DNA of 60,134 nucleotides from Calocera cornea HHB12733 (Eukaryota; Basidiomycota; Dacrymycetes; Dacrymycetales; Dacrymycetaceae): NCBI GenBank assembly GCA_001632435.1, contig KV424078.1:7213-67346 (forward strand), read 5' to 3'. Made by a program: the position numbers and the translations under genes. Every line of letters starts with the position of its first letter. Positions within the stretch are counted from its first letter, which is position 1. Shown here piece after piece: positions 23,302 to 36,228 of the stretch. The notes beneath the pieces were generated by a model that made no database searches, was not told the DNA's origin, and was given only the letters and a program-made list of their open reading frames with translations.

Positions 23302-25580
23302 TTATGATGACGGCGCCGCGGCGGCCGCCTCAGCAGGAGCTCCGTTGCCGTTTGGTGCACCACGAGGGGCACCGCGGTTACCTACCGAGCTGATGAGCAC
23401 ACTGACAGCAAGAGCATGCTCAAGATCACTCACCACCCCTCATACCCCTACCACGGAACTCCCCACCCCTTTCACCGGGCGGCCCACCCCTGCCCCTGAA
23501 GCCCTCACCACCGCGTCCCCTAAACTCCCCACCCCCACGCCCCCTAAACTCGCCCCGGCCCCTGCCTTCACCCCTACCCCTGCCGTCACCCCTGAACCCA
23601 CTGCCCGCACCCGCGCCCCTCGCAGCACCACCGCGCTTACTGGGCACCGTCGCCCACCCGTCCTCCGCCTCCGCCGGAGCGGGCGCAACGTGCCCATTTT
23701 CTTTCGGCAGCCCGGCGGACGTGGGCGTGTACGGCCCAGACCCGGGGCCGGTGCCGTTCGGCCCTCCTCTACCACCGCGGAAGCCCCCGCGCGCACCGCG
23801 GTTGCCGCCCCTGCCGCCGCGGAAGCCACCTTCGCCCTCGGGGCCGCGACGGAACCCGCGCTCGCCGCCCTCCACACCGCCCCTTGCGCCGCCGCGCGGC
23901 CCCCAGCCCCTGCGTGCCGGAGCACTCGGGATAGAGGGCTCCGCAACGGGCACCACGACCTCAACAGCGATGATCTCGGGGTCCTGCGGCGTGTGCACGC
24001 CCGTGGAGCCGAGGGCCGCGTGCAGCTCTCCAATGTCCGGCAGTTCGCCGTCGTCCCCGTGCGCGGCCCAGTCGATCGGCCCGGCGCTTCTTGGCACTGC
24101 GGCAGCCTATAAAAAAAACAAACGACAAAACCCGTTAGCACACCGCTCAGTGCCGAAGAGCAGAAGGGACGCACCTCAATAGCCTCCTCAAGCGCATCCT
24201 CAATAGCATCCTCCACAGCCTGCTCGATCACCTGCTCTATAACCGCCTCAGCAACCGCTTCCTCAAGCGCCTCCTCCACAGCCTGCTGGATGTCCGCCTC
24301 CTCCTCTGCCTGCGCGACGGCCTGCTCGACAGCCTCGAGCACCAGCTCCGCCTCCGCCTCAGCCGCCTGCTGCTCGTAGCTCAGGCCGATCCCCGCACCA
24401 GGGATGGGGGCAGTGTCCAGCTCGTCCGGGTTCATGAACATGAACCCGCCCTGGGCAGGGGCGGGCGCGGACGCGTAGAGTGGCTCGACAGGCTCGCCAG
24501 TCACATCCGCCACGGCTTGAGCGGCGATCGCCTCGGCGACGGCTTCTTCGTACGCGCCCTCGGCCTCGGCAGCTTCGAGCTCTGGCTCCGGGGTGGGCGC
24601 GGGGTCCAGGTAGGAGGAGAGGATGTCGCGGAGGCGCATATCTGCAGTTCGTCAGCATATATAAGCGAAATTGAATGTGAAAACGTACATTGCACCCCCT
24701 CCAGCTCGCCCTCCCCGCCCATCAGCCCGCGCATGACGTCTGCGCCCTCATCAGGGTGCATGAGCCCCCCGTGAGCCCTGTGGATCGCCTGCATCTCCTG
24801 CTCCTCCAGGCTCGACACGACAGTGCCCAGCATGAGCGCCTGGTAGAACCTCATGAACCCCAGGACGAGCTTGAAACTGTCCTCCTGCGCTGCTTGCGCG
24901 GCCTGGACGGCGGAGGCGATCGCGGCAGAGGCATCGGCTTGCTCGAGCTGGCGCAGGGTGTCCCTCGCGACGGTTTGCTCGATCTCGATGAGCTGGGGAT
25001 TGAATGTTAGACGGCGAGTGAGATGTAAAACAGCGCGCGCACCTCAAGCCCTTTGCGGACCTCCTCGAGCTCTTTCATCGCTCCCTGGAGCCCGGGGAGC
25101 GAATCGACGAGCTTCTTCTGGTCCTCGTTGAGCTCGTTCCGCGGCTTGTGCGCATATGTGAGGATGCGGTCCTACCCAAACAATTAACAACTTCATACGC
25201 TGTGGTATAGGTGGGTAATCACGCACGATCTTCTTCCTGAAGTTCCTAATCCTCTTGCTCACAAACTCGACAGTGGCGAACTTTGGCCCTCCCTCCGGCA
25301 GAGTGGCCGCGCCGTCCTCAGCGATGGCCTCCCCGAGCTCGCCCTTGCCCGCAAGCAGGCTGGCGTCCACCTTACCCTGGGCAATCTCAGTCTTTCCCGG
25401 CGCATGATCAGTGAGCGCAGCAGAGACGGGGTCGTGGATGCCGTTAGCCGCGGGTGGCGGAGCGGGTTTGGTGGCCTGGGCCTTCTTCTGCTTCTTGAGC
25501 TGGTTGCGGGAGAGCGTGCTGCCCGTGCCTGAGCCGACGTCTGAGGCGGGGGCGGGCTCCTGACCCTCCTGGGCCGCCAT
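23302..25580 (-). CDS. Caprin-like RGG-box RNA-binding protein
   Basis: Starts at ATG 25580 (MAAQEGQEP) and ends at TAA 23302-23304 after five or so short introns. The N-terminal part has LSRNQLKKQKKAQ, then VSKRIRNFRKKI and LNEDQKKLVDSLPGLQGAMKELEEV, an order and spacing that resemble the homologous region of animal caprin-1 (NLEKK ... LNQDQ ... V...L). The middle is a long Ala/Glu helix with EAVEQAV/EALEEAV repeats. The C-terminal exons are dense in RGG/FRGG/GFRGRGG motifs, ending NGAPAEAAAAAPSS. RGG boxes bind RNA and support granule assembly; a role in mRNA regulation or stress granules is inferred. A GGWATVPSK-like line (EDGWATVPSK) precedes the last RGG block. The caprin link is by eye only. 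Confidence 0.75.
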
Positions 25581-26243
25581 CTACCGGATGTTGGTCAGCT
25601 GTCGTGTGCGCATATATGCACGAGCCTCTAGCACGCACGATGGATGTGGTTTGTGGTGTTCTGTTTCTCGTGAGTGTTGCACTGGGCAGTGCTTTTAGTT
25701 GTGCGGTTGCTGCAAGGTGCTCGATGCTTGCTGTCCACCGTCGTCGTCAGTGAGCAGGTGGGTGACGGGAGAGTAGCAGGAGACCCGGGCGGTGGCAGCG
25801 GGTGTGGGCAGAGGGTTGGCCAAGTGAGTCCGAGCCACACGACGCAAATTCCTGCGGAGGAAAAATCGGCGGGGAGCGGGCACAGGGCACAGCCAGCGCA
25901 TACACCGACCGGCCGGTTCCGGTAAACAAGCTCAGCGAGAAACGTCATTCATCTCGGTTTGTGAGCCAATGTCGCGTCAAGCGGAGGACAGTATTGTTAG
26001 GACTGGACTACAACAACACTTCCGATTCATACATAGGTGCACATGATCATACTGTAGCAATCCTACTTCCTAAGTTCCAGTTCTTCGCCTACAATCCCCT
26101 TCAGATACTTTACTGTAATTACACCGGGCTCCATCCCGCCCTCCCACGCCCGGCATCGGCTTCCAGGAATATCTTTTCCGCACGCAAGCAAGCTCACAAC
26201 TCCCAACGATCAAGCAAGCCACCGCTCAAGCTCGCCCAGGCGC
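25581..26243. other. Intergenic, promoter of the caprin-like gene
   Basis: Upstream of the minus-strand caprin-like gene and downstream of the GTPase stop. It contains GTGCGCATATATGCACG at 25606-25622, a near-perfect palindrome about 25 bp upstream of the start codon. No gene seen. Confidence 0.45.
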
Positions 26244-28345
26244 TCAAAGCAACCTCGTAACAACCCCCAACCCCTTCGTCTTCCCCTCCCGAAACAGCAG
26301 CTTCATGCCCTCCTTCAGGAACTCGGGCCCGACCACAAACTCAAACACGACCGTCGCGCGGTCACCCGTGCGGAGGAGTCCCTGCGGGTGGTCGATCGAG
26401 ACGATGCGTACGGTCTGCCGGACGGCACCGCAGTGCAGCATCGCTTGGTAGTTGCGCTGCATGGTGGTGTTGTGGTACAGGATCAGCACTTGGCCTTCGA
26501 ATCGCATTACCGCTACCGGATCGCATCATCAGCTGCATGCTCACAGTAGTTAGACAAAGTGGGAGAAGAACGCACCTCTTGGCGGCGGCGTCCCGTCCGT
26601 CTTGGCAACAATGACCATCCCCTTCCTGACCGCCCCGCGCCTAACCCGCTTAAGCGCAAACGACACGCTCTGCCCCGCCTCAGCCGTGTCGACGGTGGCG
26701 CGCTTCCTCTGGATCGACTTGACAGTGACGTTCCCGAATGCGCCGTGCCCGTCCGGCCCGAGCAGGACCGTGTCGCCCGCACGGATCGTGCCCGAGTTGA
26801 GCGTGCCGTTCACGACGGTGCCGACGTAGGGGACCGACCAGACTTCGGTGATGGAGTACTGGCGCAGAGTCAGTGGGGATGATTAGAGCAGCCGACAGCG
26901 AGCGCATTCACCTCTAGTGGCGCGTCGAGCAGGTACTTCTCCTCGTCCCCCTGGCTCGACGGGGTCAGGTTGATGAACATGCGGAGGAGATCTAGCCCCT
27001 GTCCAGAGACGTTCGATATCAAGAATATCGGGCATATCCTGTCCCTGCATCAGCGTGCATCCCCTACCGGGGATACGGCAGCGAAGAGCATACCGGTCCT
27101 TCATGAACCCCTGGGAGATCTCCACGGCCGCCTCCCTGCTCCTGACAAACACGGGCGTCTTCCTGCACCCTGGGCTCTTGAGGATCTTCACCACGCTCTT
27201 GACCGTGTTCTCCAGCACGTTTGCGGGCGTCATGTCGATCTTCGTGATGGCGACGACGACGGGCACGCTGAGCGCGAGCGCAATCGCCAGGTGCTCCTTG
27301 CTCATCCCGATCAGGCCCGCGTTCGCACCCACCATCAGCATCACGCAGTCCGCGTTCTGGCTGGTCATCCCGTAGAGCGTCGTCTTGAGGTACTTCTCGT
27401 GCCCCGCCAGGTCGATGAACGACACGATCTTGGCAGACTTGCGGATGATGTCGTCCCACCCGAGCTTCTCACGCTTGGCCGCGCTGCCGGCGGCGGTCTC
27501 CATTCCCGCGGTGGGGAACACGGGCTCTCCGCTGGCGGCGAAGCCGAGGATCTACACCACGTCATAAGCATCAGCTGCCGTACCCCCCGAATGCCCTGGA
27601 AGCAACGCACCTCCATCCCGACCGAGCTAGTCCGTCCGCTCTCAATCTCATGCTTGTGCCTGAACAGCGCCACGCGCGCCTTGCCCCTGCCATCGTCGAG
27701 CCATCCCCGAGTCAGTACGCCCAGCGTGGTCGACTTGCCCGAATCAACGTTCCCGACACAGGCGACGCGCAGCTCCGGGATACGCTCGAGCGTCGCGGAA
27801 GGGAGGCGCAGGAGGTGGTATGCGCAGGTGGGGGTTGAGTAGATCGTCGCCATCTTCCAATCACCCATCATAGCGTATCAGCATTGCACGATGCGAAGCA
27901 GAGGAACATGAAAGCGCACCGTAGCCCCCAGCTCGTCCACAGCCGCTCGTAGCAGCTCCCCGCATCTCCTCAGCTCCTCCTCGCCCAGCGCCTCCCCCAC
28001 CAGAGGCGCATCCTCCATCCCGCTCTCGGGCAGGTCGGGCATCTGGTCCTCCCTGTGCGTCTTGTGCGCTCCTAATCGCACCACGAGCTCGGAGCGCTGC
28101 AGGAGCGAAGGCTGGATGGAAGATATTACCGCGGCCAGGTTGCCTGATAGTAGTAGTGACTGCCTCCAAGTCAGCGCGCTGCTCAGGCATACAGGAGATT
28201 GGGGTGGGAGGGAGCGCACCTGGAGATCACCCGCCTCCTGCGGTATTCGATCCTCGCCCTCCGGGTGCAGCTTCGCCCTTTCCTGCGCGATGATCTTGCC
28301 CCTTTGCGCATCCACCTCTGTAATGAACGCTCGTAGAGAGGTCAT
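26244..28345 (-). CDS. GTPBP1/GTPBP2-type translational GTPase
   Basis: Starts at ATG 28345 ([18 protein letters not shown]). After short N-terminal exons comes [18 protein letters not shown] and the G domain: G1 [13 protein letters not shown]3 [15 protein letters not shown] and G4 TKID in [25 protein letters not shown] is the switch I region typical of the GTPBP1/2 branch. Domain II ([18 protein letters not shown] ... [21 protein letters not shown]) and domain III ([22 protein letters not shown] ... [14 protein letters not shown]) follow as in EF-Tu-like factors. The stop is 26244-26246. The family acts in ribosome rescue and mRNA surveillance in animals; here only the fold is certain. A basic and acidic N-terminal extension precedes the G domain, as in family members. 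Confidence 0.88.
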
Positions 28346-28894
28346 ATTCGCATCTGTGTCGTTCTCTCTTCTTTCTCTATCTCAGTAGCCAGCGCGGAGA
28401 GCTGGTTGGCCTGTCTTGCGAGTGTGTAGAGTAAGCGAGACAGGGTAGCATCTTAGGGTGCGCGCCGCGTCTTATGGGCGCGCTGGCCTGGCGAAATCGA
28501 CTGACTCGGGCCTGCGTCACCCACTGAACCTGCAGCAAGAACGCTTGCCTGACTTGGACTGCGTAGCTATTTCCGCCAGTCTAGCCTGACTCGAAACATA
28601 CACCAGACGAATTTGTTGGGGCCATCCAGATCCGCGAGCTTTGGCTCAGGAGGACAGCAACCTCGCTAGTGACAACACCGGCACCCCCTGTCACGCGGCC
28701 CTGGTCACTCTGTAATGAAGAACGTGCATTAAGCACAGCCCCTCACCACTTGCTTCTTCATTACGTCGACCAGGCGCTGACCAACATAACAGCAACATCC
28801 ATGCCGATAATAATAACAGTAACCAATACCCCTACTCTTGCATGCCGCTCAAAGGTCATTACACAGAAGTCATTAGATTCACGAGTCGTGATCC
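28346..28894. other. Intergenic between GTPase and kinase genes
   Basis: Promoter of the GTPase gene and 3' region of the kinase gene, both on the minus strand. No supported gene or strong repeat. Confidence 0.45.
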
Positions 28895-31800
28895 TCAGAG
28901 CGACATCGGCCGGTTCAGCTTGATCTCGCTCTGCCGAATGGTCGACCGGCCTCTCTGCCCCTCCCCACCTCCATTTGGCATCAGCCTACTATCGCTCCCC
29001 CCGACCCTCAGCTTCCGCACATCGATCCTCCTCGGGCTCCTATGCGTGAACCCGGCGAACGCATATGCCTTGCGTATGCCGAGCGCGGCCGCGCCGTGCA
29101 CTGCGTCCCGCAGGACGGGGTCAAGTGTGCCCTCCGCGGGGAGGCCATTGGCGGGCGCGAGCGGCTGCGTCATCGTATGTCAGTATGGGCGATTCTCGGT
29201 GCGTTATTAGAGCGAAACACGGAAGGGTAGCGGGGAGAACAACGGAACAAGAGTACTACTCGGCTCCCTCTCGCGTCTGGGAGCGGGGAAAGGGAGAAGA
29301 AGAGCGAAACAGCGAACAGTCCCTCACCTCTGGCTCGATGTCAGCGTCAAAGTGGCGCGTGTCGTCCGGCCTCGTCAGGCCCGGCCGGTACGGTGCGCTA
29401 CAATAGCGGATGTGCCGCCAGTCGATGCCGACGAACCAGGGATGTGCCTATCAACATCCGCCGTGAGCATTCACATCTGACGCCCGTGCGAAAATGGGAA
29501 AGCACGGCCGATACTGCAGGTGGAAGGGTGTTACGCAGCGACATGCCTCGAAGAGGCAGGTCTGCGCTCCTCGGCGAACACATGTACCCTCAACGAAACG
29601 CTAGTCGCAACGCACCTTGATCTGCTCCGCCCCGTCCGAGACGCCCAGCACAGGCTGGTGGAAGAACCCGCTCCGCCGGTTGTACCCAGCCACAGCTGCT
29701 CCCCCTGCAGCGCCAGCGGCAGACCCAGCCGCGGCCGTGCTGCCCCGCACGCCCGGCCCCGGGCTGACAGAGCCGAGCCGATCCTCGGCCTCGCAGATCA
29801 GGCGCTGCATGAGGTCCACCGCCTCCCGCGAGACGCGGGGCCGGGTTGGGAACTGGAGCGCCTGTTTCCAGTTCAGGATCTTCTGCCGTGTTATGTGGCG
29901 CTGTAGCAGGGGGATCAAACACCAGTGAGTCAGCGTTTGACTTTGGCAGCGAGGTGCATACGGAATGGCTAATAAAGGGCGGATATCCATACCTGTTGTC
30001 AGAGAGACGTGAGTCAGCAACGGTTTGGGTCCTGCAAAGAGACGCGACGAACAAGCACTCAAACATGATGACGCCGAGACTCCAGTAATCACACGAGTAT
30101 CCATACCCCTGGCCTGGGACGCCCAACACAGTCAGAATAGCGCGGTCTGATGCTAGCAGCGGCAGTGAGGGCGCACCTCGAATGACCTCCGGGGACACTT
30201 CGGCAAATAAATCATCGCGTCAACAACAACTCATCATTCCGCAGACCGAGGCCGGACATACTATATGAATTCGTGCCGCAGCTGTGTGGCACGCGTCAGC
30301 TTTCACGCGCCCCGGGGCTGAGCAGCAACACGCACATGGAATACGCCAGCTGGTGATGTGCGTTAGATCCCGCGGGGGTGTCAACATCGAGTCTCGCGTG
30401 CGAAGGGGCGCACCTTCTTCCGGTTTCGCTCGCGCCATGTGAATACGCCCTCCTGGCCCGCCTCGCCTCCCATGATCTTCTCCACCTCCTTCGGATGGAG
30501 CCGCCGGGTGGCCACGCTGTCGTCAAAGTCGTTTCCGTCAGCCAGGTCGATCCCGTACTTCCTTAAAAGGTCGCGCCGCTGCTGCTCGTAATCTGCCAGA
30601 ACAAAATGGGTCTCCCGTTTCTTCTTTTCCGCTTTTTGAACCAAAAGCATACAGGAGGTCTCATGCGCCCAGTGCAAGTCCGTGCTGATAAGCAAGGCGT
30701 CAGTGTCCGCCGACGCTAGCATCAACATATCACACTGACGCTAGTCCAAAATCGCTCAGCTTGATATGGCCGTCCTTGTCGAAAAGGAAATTCTTCGTAA
30801 GAATGTCAGTAGACGCTGCCGTCAAGCCCACGGAAATTACATACATCTGGCTTGATATCACGATGGATAAATCCGTGTTTGTGACATTGCTCGATGCACA
30901 GAATCATCTATCACCCTTACCAAGATGGCAAACGGTATTGTACCATTGGGACGTACCTCGGCGACATAAAACTTGGTAAAACTCTCCTCGAAGACATCGC
31001 GCTGGATGAGCAAATTAAGCAAATCCCCCCCGCCCATAAATTCCAAAACGAGATAAAGCGCATCCTGATCTTGAAAACTGTTGCATATAAGCTTCTATAA
31101 TTAATTGACGAGTCAAGAGGCAATATTACTTGCCTGTAGAATAATCGCACGATCCAGTCTGTCCCGCGGCTCGATCCGGCCAGCGCAGCACTCTTCAGCA
31201 CTTCACGTTCCGCGCGAACGTGGCCTTCCTGGCCCCGGCGGAGCATGTCGGTCTTGCGCATCTAATGCAGAGACATCAGTTTGGTCCTCGCTTACATTCG
31301 GGTACAATGAATAGCCTCGCCTGTTTCATCGCGTAGAGTTCGCCTGTGCGTTTCTCCTTAACCAGGTAAACGACACCGAATGCACCTGCATCGCCACGCA
31401 TCGCGTGTGGTAAGCGAACCTTAACAATGATCAACGAGACCATGCATAACGTACCATGTCCAATCGTCTTAAGTCTGATGAACGCAGAAACATCAATCTT
31501 ACGTCTCCTCTCTCGCAGGTACTCTGTCTCATTCCTCCTCCAACGGTCTCGCAGCGTCTGCTTCTGGGTTTCATCCATATGCAGGCTATCCATCTCTGTC
31601 TCGAAAGCGATCCTTCGTTGTTCACGCGACGGACGCTGCCGAAGAAGTGGGAAGTAGATGTTTTCAAAGTATATGCGCGCGGACACCGCCTTCTCCAGAG
31701 TGATCAGCGAGGGAACAACGGGTCTGGAGGTGGTTCTCGCTCTGAAGACACCCTGCACAGTCGGAATATTCTCCTTATCGGCATGACGGAACGTTCCGGC

Positions 31801-32593
31801 GGCCCTGTCCTCGCGCTTGTGAGGTAAGCCATCGACCGCATGCCCTGAGAGCCACGCATCCTTGTCAGGAACGGGCGGGGGCACGGATCCAGTAGTGTTT
31901 GTGATGAGCGAGCTGCCGCCGTTGACGACGCGCAGCGGAGGGCGCGGTGCCCCAGGTATCGCATCGGGTCGCATGTGGCTGACGACCTCGGCAATTGCTC
32001 TCGCCTGCATCTTCGCCCGGACGACTTCCTTGATGGGCGCTGCCCACGATGGATCTGATGGAAAACAACCGGGTTGTCGACAATAATACTGAGACAATGC
32101 AATGCTCTCCCGTACCTGCGACCTTGCCCTGACTATCCGGACCCCATCGTTTCAGCAACACCTCGGCCTGCGCGACGTCTGATGCGTGGACCAGATGCGC
32201 GAATGCGGTAGGCGAGGATATCATATCCTTGCTGAGCTTGCGTCTACTTGCCGCATTCGGAGCCCTATCAGCGACTCGAACATAGCCCTGGTTCTGTGCA
32301 GCCGCAGGAGGATTCTTGCTGAGCACCGCTCCGGGTCTTGCTGTCGCTGGAAAACGACTGCGCGACGTGCCCCATAGCATCGCGGTCCTGGGGGTCGGGA
32401 TCATCGCCAGTAAATCATAGAAGCCCTTGTGCAGGAGCGTGCCACCAGGGAGGACGCTGGAGTATCCACCTCCATAGTCCATCGGAATAGGAGCATAGCC
32501 TGCAGCGTGCACAGGCATGTCATGCCGCAGAGGTCGTTGAATTCCGTTGGAGCGCGAGTAGACATCGGCAGATGAGTACACAGGTCTAGCCAT
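28895..32593 (-). CDS. NDR-family AGC protein kinase
   Basis: Starts at ATG 32593 (MARPVYSSADVYS). A disordered N-terminus leads to the NDR N-terminal regulatory (Mob-binding) segment: LEKAVSARIYFENIYFPLLRQRPSREQRR ... ETEYLRERRRK. The kinase domain, cut by many short introns, has IGHGAFGVVYLVKEKRTGELYAMKQ (P-loop, catalytic Lys), EFMGGGDLLNLL, HGFIHRDIKPDNFLF (HRD) and HIKLSDFGLA (DFG). The insert YYEQQRRDLLRKYGIDL...RKK lies between DFG and the activation loop, as in NDR kinases. The loop reads GTNSYMSPEV, unlike the usual GTPDYxAPEV. [27 protein letters not shown] follows. The C-terminal tail carries AHPWFVGIDWRHIR and a hydrophobic motif FAGFTHRS. This looks like an active kinase of cell-polarity or mitotic-exit type. 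Several exons around the activation loop are only 15-20 nt. Confidence 0.85.
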
Positions 32594-34050
32594 TTTCGTT
32601 GGAACCTCGGATATACACAGCGCGTGCGAGTGTACGTGCTCCTAGATGGCGGTCAAAGGAGTGCTCGTCGCTGTGCAGCCGCATCTTTTTATTATTGAGA
32701 CTGCCTCTGCTCGCCATCTAGGAGACGTTGACGCAGGTATTAGGAGAAGTCGAGGAGTGGAGATGTTGCCCCTATGTAAACCCCTGAAAAGAAGCGGAAT
32801 AGTGCGGGAGGAACAAGCGACGGGATTACAGCCTAATTGAATTGAGCGGCGCGGGACCCGGGTAAAGACAAGAAGAGGGGGTGAGATGAAAGGGTTCGCT
32901 GTGCCTCCGTTATCTTCCTGTGGGATGAATTGTCATTTGATTTGGACCCGGCGGTTATCTCTGGCTCTTTTTGCGGGCATTTCGCCCAACCACGTGGATA
33001 GCACAATACGGCATCGCATTCTCGTTGTGGCGCTTCACTGCTCAAGCACGCCCCGGAAACAGCCCTTTTATTATTATCGCAAGGCTAATGACAGAGTTGG
33101 CACGGCGGAGGCATATCGGGTTCATCCTGGACCATTCCTCACTTATCCTGACCCTGACGTTTGCCGTCCTGGGAGACCACCTCCGCTCCCGCCCGTCTAC
33201 TGATACGACGACCTCGACACGAAGAACCATCATCACATCGTCCCCCCCCTCTCCCCATCAGCCTCCCCTGCTTCTCCTCCCTCGTCTTCTTTTTTCGCTG
33301 CATTCAACCCCGCCCGATCCTTCTCAACTTCCCATCACCCGCTGCGCAACCCACTCATTCTCGGCTGTTGCAAGCGTGCACCTCCCGGAACTTCTTTCGT
33401 CTACCGCGCCTCTGGGTATCAGCCCACCTTCGCCCGCGTCTGATCGATATCTGCTGCTCGGGACGAAAGATCTCTCTTTGGGTCTCTGCCGTCCCGCTGC
33501 CTGGCCTCGTTGTCGCTCCGGCCAAGCAGTCTACCGCACATCGATTATAGTCTTTTTTGCCCTTCGTTAATTTGTCATCCTCCCCGTACATTCGGGAATC
33601 TCCTGCTGCATCTGGGAAGATATTCCCCCGCGGAGATCAGAGGCGATAATTAACAAGTGCCTGACGCTCGCCATTGGCTTATCGGTGGTATTTTCTTCAT
33701 TTTCTCACGAAGGACCCCAAGAGCTTGGTCCTACTGGATGTCGCGCGCTGTCCTTTGGCGCCCTCATCACCATCATCACGCGACTCCGTCTTCGCATCAG
33801 CATCAGCATCAGAAGAACAACAAGCCAGCCGCTATTGATTGGTACTCCTGCTTCATTTCGTCGCGCATCGTCCATATCACCACCCGCTTTCATGAATCTC
33901 GGCTTTGTCCTCGCTCTCACCTCGATTCTGCACCCATTTAGCAGACACTGACTGGGCGCAACCGCCACCACTCAGCCCTCGCCCTCACTGCCATCTGACC
34001 GTCATCGCTCGCCTTCCCTTCCCTAACGGCTGGTGAATTTCATTCATCCC
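32594..34050. other. Divergent promoter region of kinase and homeodomain genes
   Basis: No gene supported. It contains pyrimidine-rich tracts at 33236-33330, CATCA/CAGCATCAGCATCAG runs at 33762-33815, and a 5'-leader-like segment before the homeodomain start. An inverted match of CGCCATCTAGGAG (32693-32706) and CTCCTAGATGGCG (32639-32651) forms a small hairpin-capable palindrome. Confidence 0.45.
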
Positions 34051-36228
34051 ATGCCGATAGTACCCTCCCAGGACCTTTCGTTCGTTTCTAATGCCACGGA
34101 TCTCGAAGGCGCAGCTCTCATGCCAGGGATTGCTCTCGACCATCAAGTCTTGACCAGTACCAACTCGTATAAATTCCCACCGCACCTCCAACTGGTACCC
34201 GGCCACGCCCTCACCGCGACGCGTCCGCTCCGCACCGACTCTCCCGTCTCACCAAACTCGAGCTCTGAGGGTCCCTCGCCCATGCCGCCAGAACGCAATC
34301 CCGTCGACGCCAATCGCGATGCGGCATTTACTGCCTCCACCACGCGGCCGAGTACGGATAACCGACCGAATCCAACAAGCTCACCAACCGTCCGCAATCA
34401 TCCTTCCCTCCCGCAATCTCAAGCGCGATCACCAGATGCTCCCCCGCCGGATCGTCATCGGCCCATGGTACAAATAAGCCACGAGAGGCACCCGATGGAG
34501 GACCCTAGCCCCCGTCAGCGGACGCCTCCCACGACCATGGACGCACCTCTATCGCACATGCGTTCGACCCAGGCGATAAATCTATCGCATAGCCCGACGG
34601 CGTCGTACTCGCGCATGCCTGGCAAGACTGAACCACCCGAGGCCATTCGAGTCTTTCCTCCGGATCTCAAGATGGACTCGGTGGCCCGCAGCGCCTATTC
34701 GGCTCACGACCAATATCCGGCGCATGGTGAGTCAACGTACCGCAGTTCTCGAGGCGAAGACTCACATCGCGTTAGACGCTCGATATTCCGGTCCGCCACC
34801 GAGTCAACCATATCAGAATAGCGCTGCGCCTTACTATCCCGCTCGTTCGCCGTCAGGGTATGCCTCAAACGCTCCGCAACGTTCGCCCCACTCTCTACAC
34901 CCTGCACAGTTGTCGCCCACCATTTCTTATCCCGCTCCACCGCGTTCAAGCGGCAGCAGCCATCCCAGCAACTCCCCTCATAACACAAATAGGTCGCCCC
35001 CTTCGCGCGGAGGGAACCAATACGCCGAAAGCCCCCATACCCCTGCGAATTACCAGCTGCCGAGCCCTGGAATGGAGACTGCATCGTCAGGAAACGACAA
35101 CAGCCCAAGCCGTCTACCCAATGCCATTGGTGGGCGTCTGTTCACAAGCCGAACCTTGCCGAATCCCCTGCCGGGTGGGCCTGGCGGACCGCCAAGCGAC
35201 TCCGGACATCCGTCGGCAGCCTCAACAGGCGGTCATAGCAGCGTTAGCTTATCGCCGGATTATGAGCGGCATAGCTCCTCAGGCGACGACCTCTACTCGA
35301 GTGGGATGAGCAGTGCCCAGTATAGGGATACACTTCTACCCGACGTGGTCGAGGCATACGGGCAGGATGCTGGTGAGCTGAAAGCAAGACGGCATCGGAC
35401 AACTCCGTAAGTACGGCATATACGTGGGTTTGATCCATCTCTAACAGTGAAACAGACGCCAGTTCCAAATGCTCACTCAGGTGTATAACCGAACTGCCTT
35501 TCCTTCTACGCAAGAGAGACTGCAACTAGCAGAGCGTCTTCTTATGCAGCCACGCCAGGTTCAGATATGGTTAGTCCAAAGTCGCTGGTCGCTTTGTCCT
35601 TTGCTGATGTGGGTATAGGTTTCAGAACCGCCGTCAACAGGAGAAGAATCGCGTGAATCGCGGTGTTCCCAACCCTCCCATGATGCATCGTAATGTCGGC
35701 CGGCCCCGTGTCGAGCGGATTCCACATGAAGGAGGCCCCGAGCAAACCAGAGAATGGATATTGCGGGAGGCAAGAGAGCGAGGGCCGGATGGATACTACT
35801 CCCATTATCCTGGGTACGGCCCTCCTCCTCCTGGGTACGGCCCTGCTCCTCCTGGGTACGGCCCGCCCCCGCCTGGATATGGGCCTCCTCCCCCTACACA
35901 TGGCTATGGACATGGGCATTTACCACCGCCTCCTCCCCAAGATTACGGCTCACCGCATCACCGTTACGAAGGCCCGCCGCCTGGTCCGTATCCTGGCCCT
36001 CCTCCCCATGCCGGTGGTTACGGGGCATCGCGCGAGTATGCGCCACAACCGAATCCTGGTTCTTACGGCCCTGCTCCTCGCAGGGACTATCCACCGCGTG
36101 AGTATGGAGCTCCACCGGTTCGAAGTGGCAGCTCGCACTATCCTGGACCGCCGCGCGACGCGGACATGTACGAAAGATATGTGAACGAGGAGCCCAGACG
36201 TGACGAGAATGGCAACGGGGTTCGCTAA
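34051..36228 (+). CDS. Homeodomain transcription factor, about 676 aa
   Basis: Four exons close in phase: 34051-34726, 34776-35406, 35456-35569 and 35619-36228. The homeodomain (about residues 430-490) reads ARRHRTTPRQFQMLTQVYN ... PSTQERLQLAERL ... PRQVQIWFQNRRQQEKNR, with the invariant WFQNRR third helix made by the last splice. It has no three-residue insertion, so it is a typical homeodomain, not a TALE type, and neighbours do not suggest a mating-type A locus. The rest is disordered: Pro/Ser/Asn-rich before the domain, and after it a run of PPPGYGP repeats followed by Pro/Gly/Tyr-rich sequence. ATG 34051 is chosen because the upstream in-frame codon at 34033 is GTG. Resembles Yox1/Pah1-like fungal regulators in general form only. 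Confidence 0.85.
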
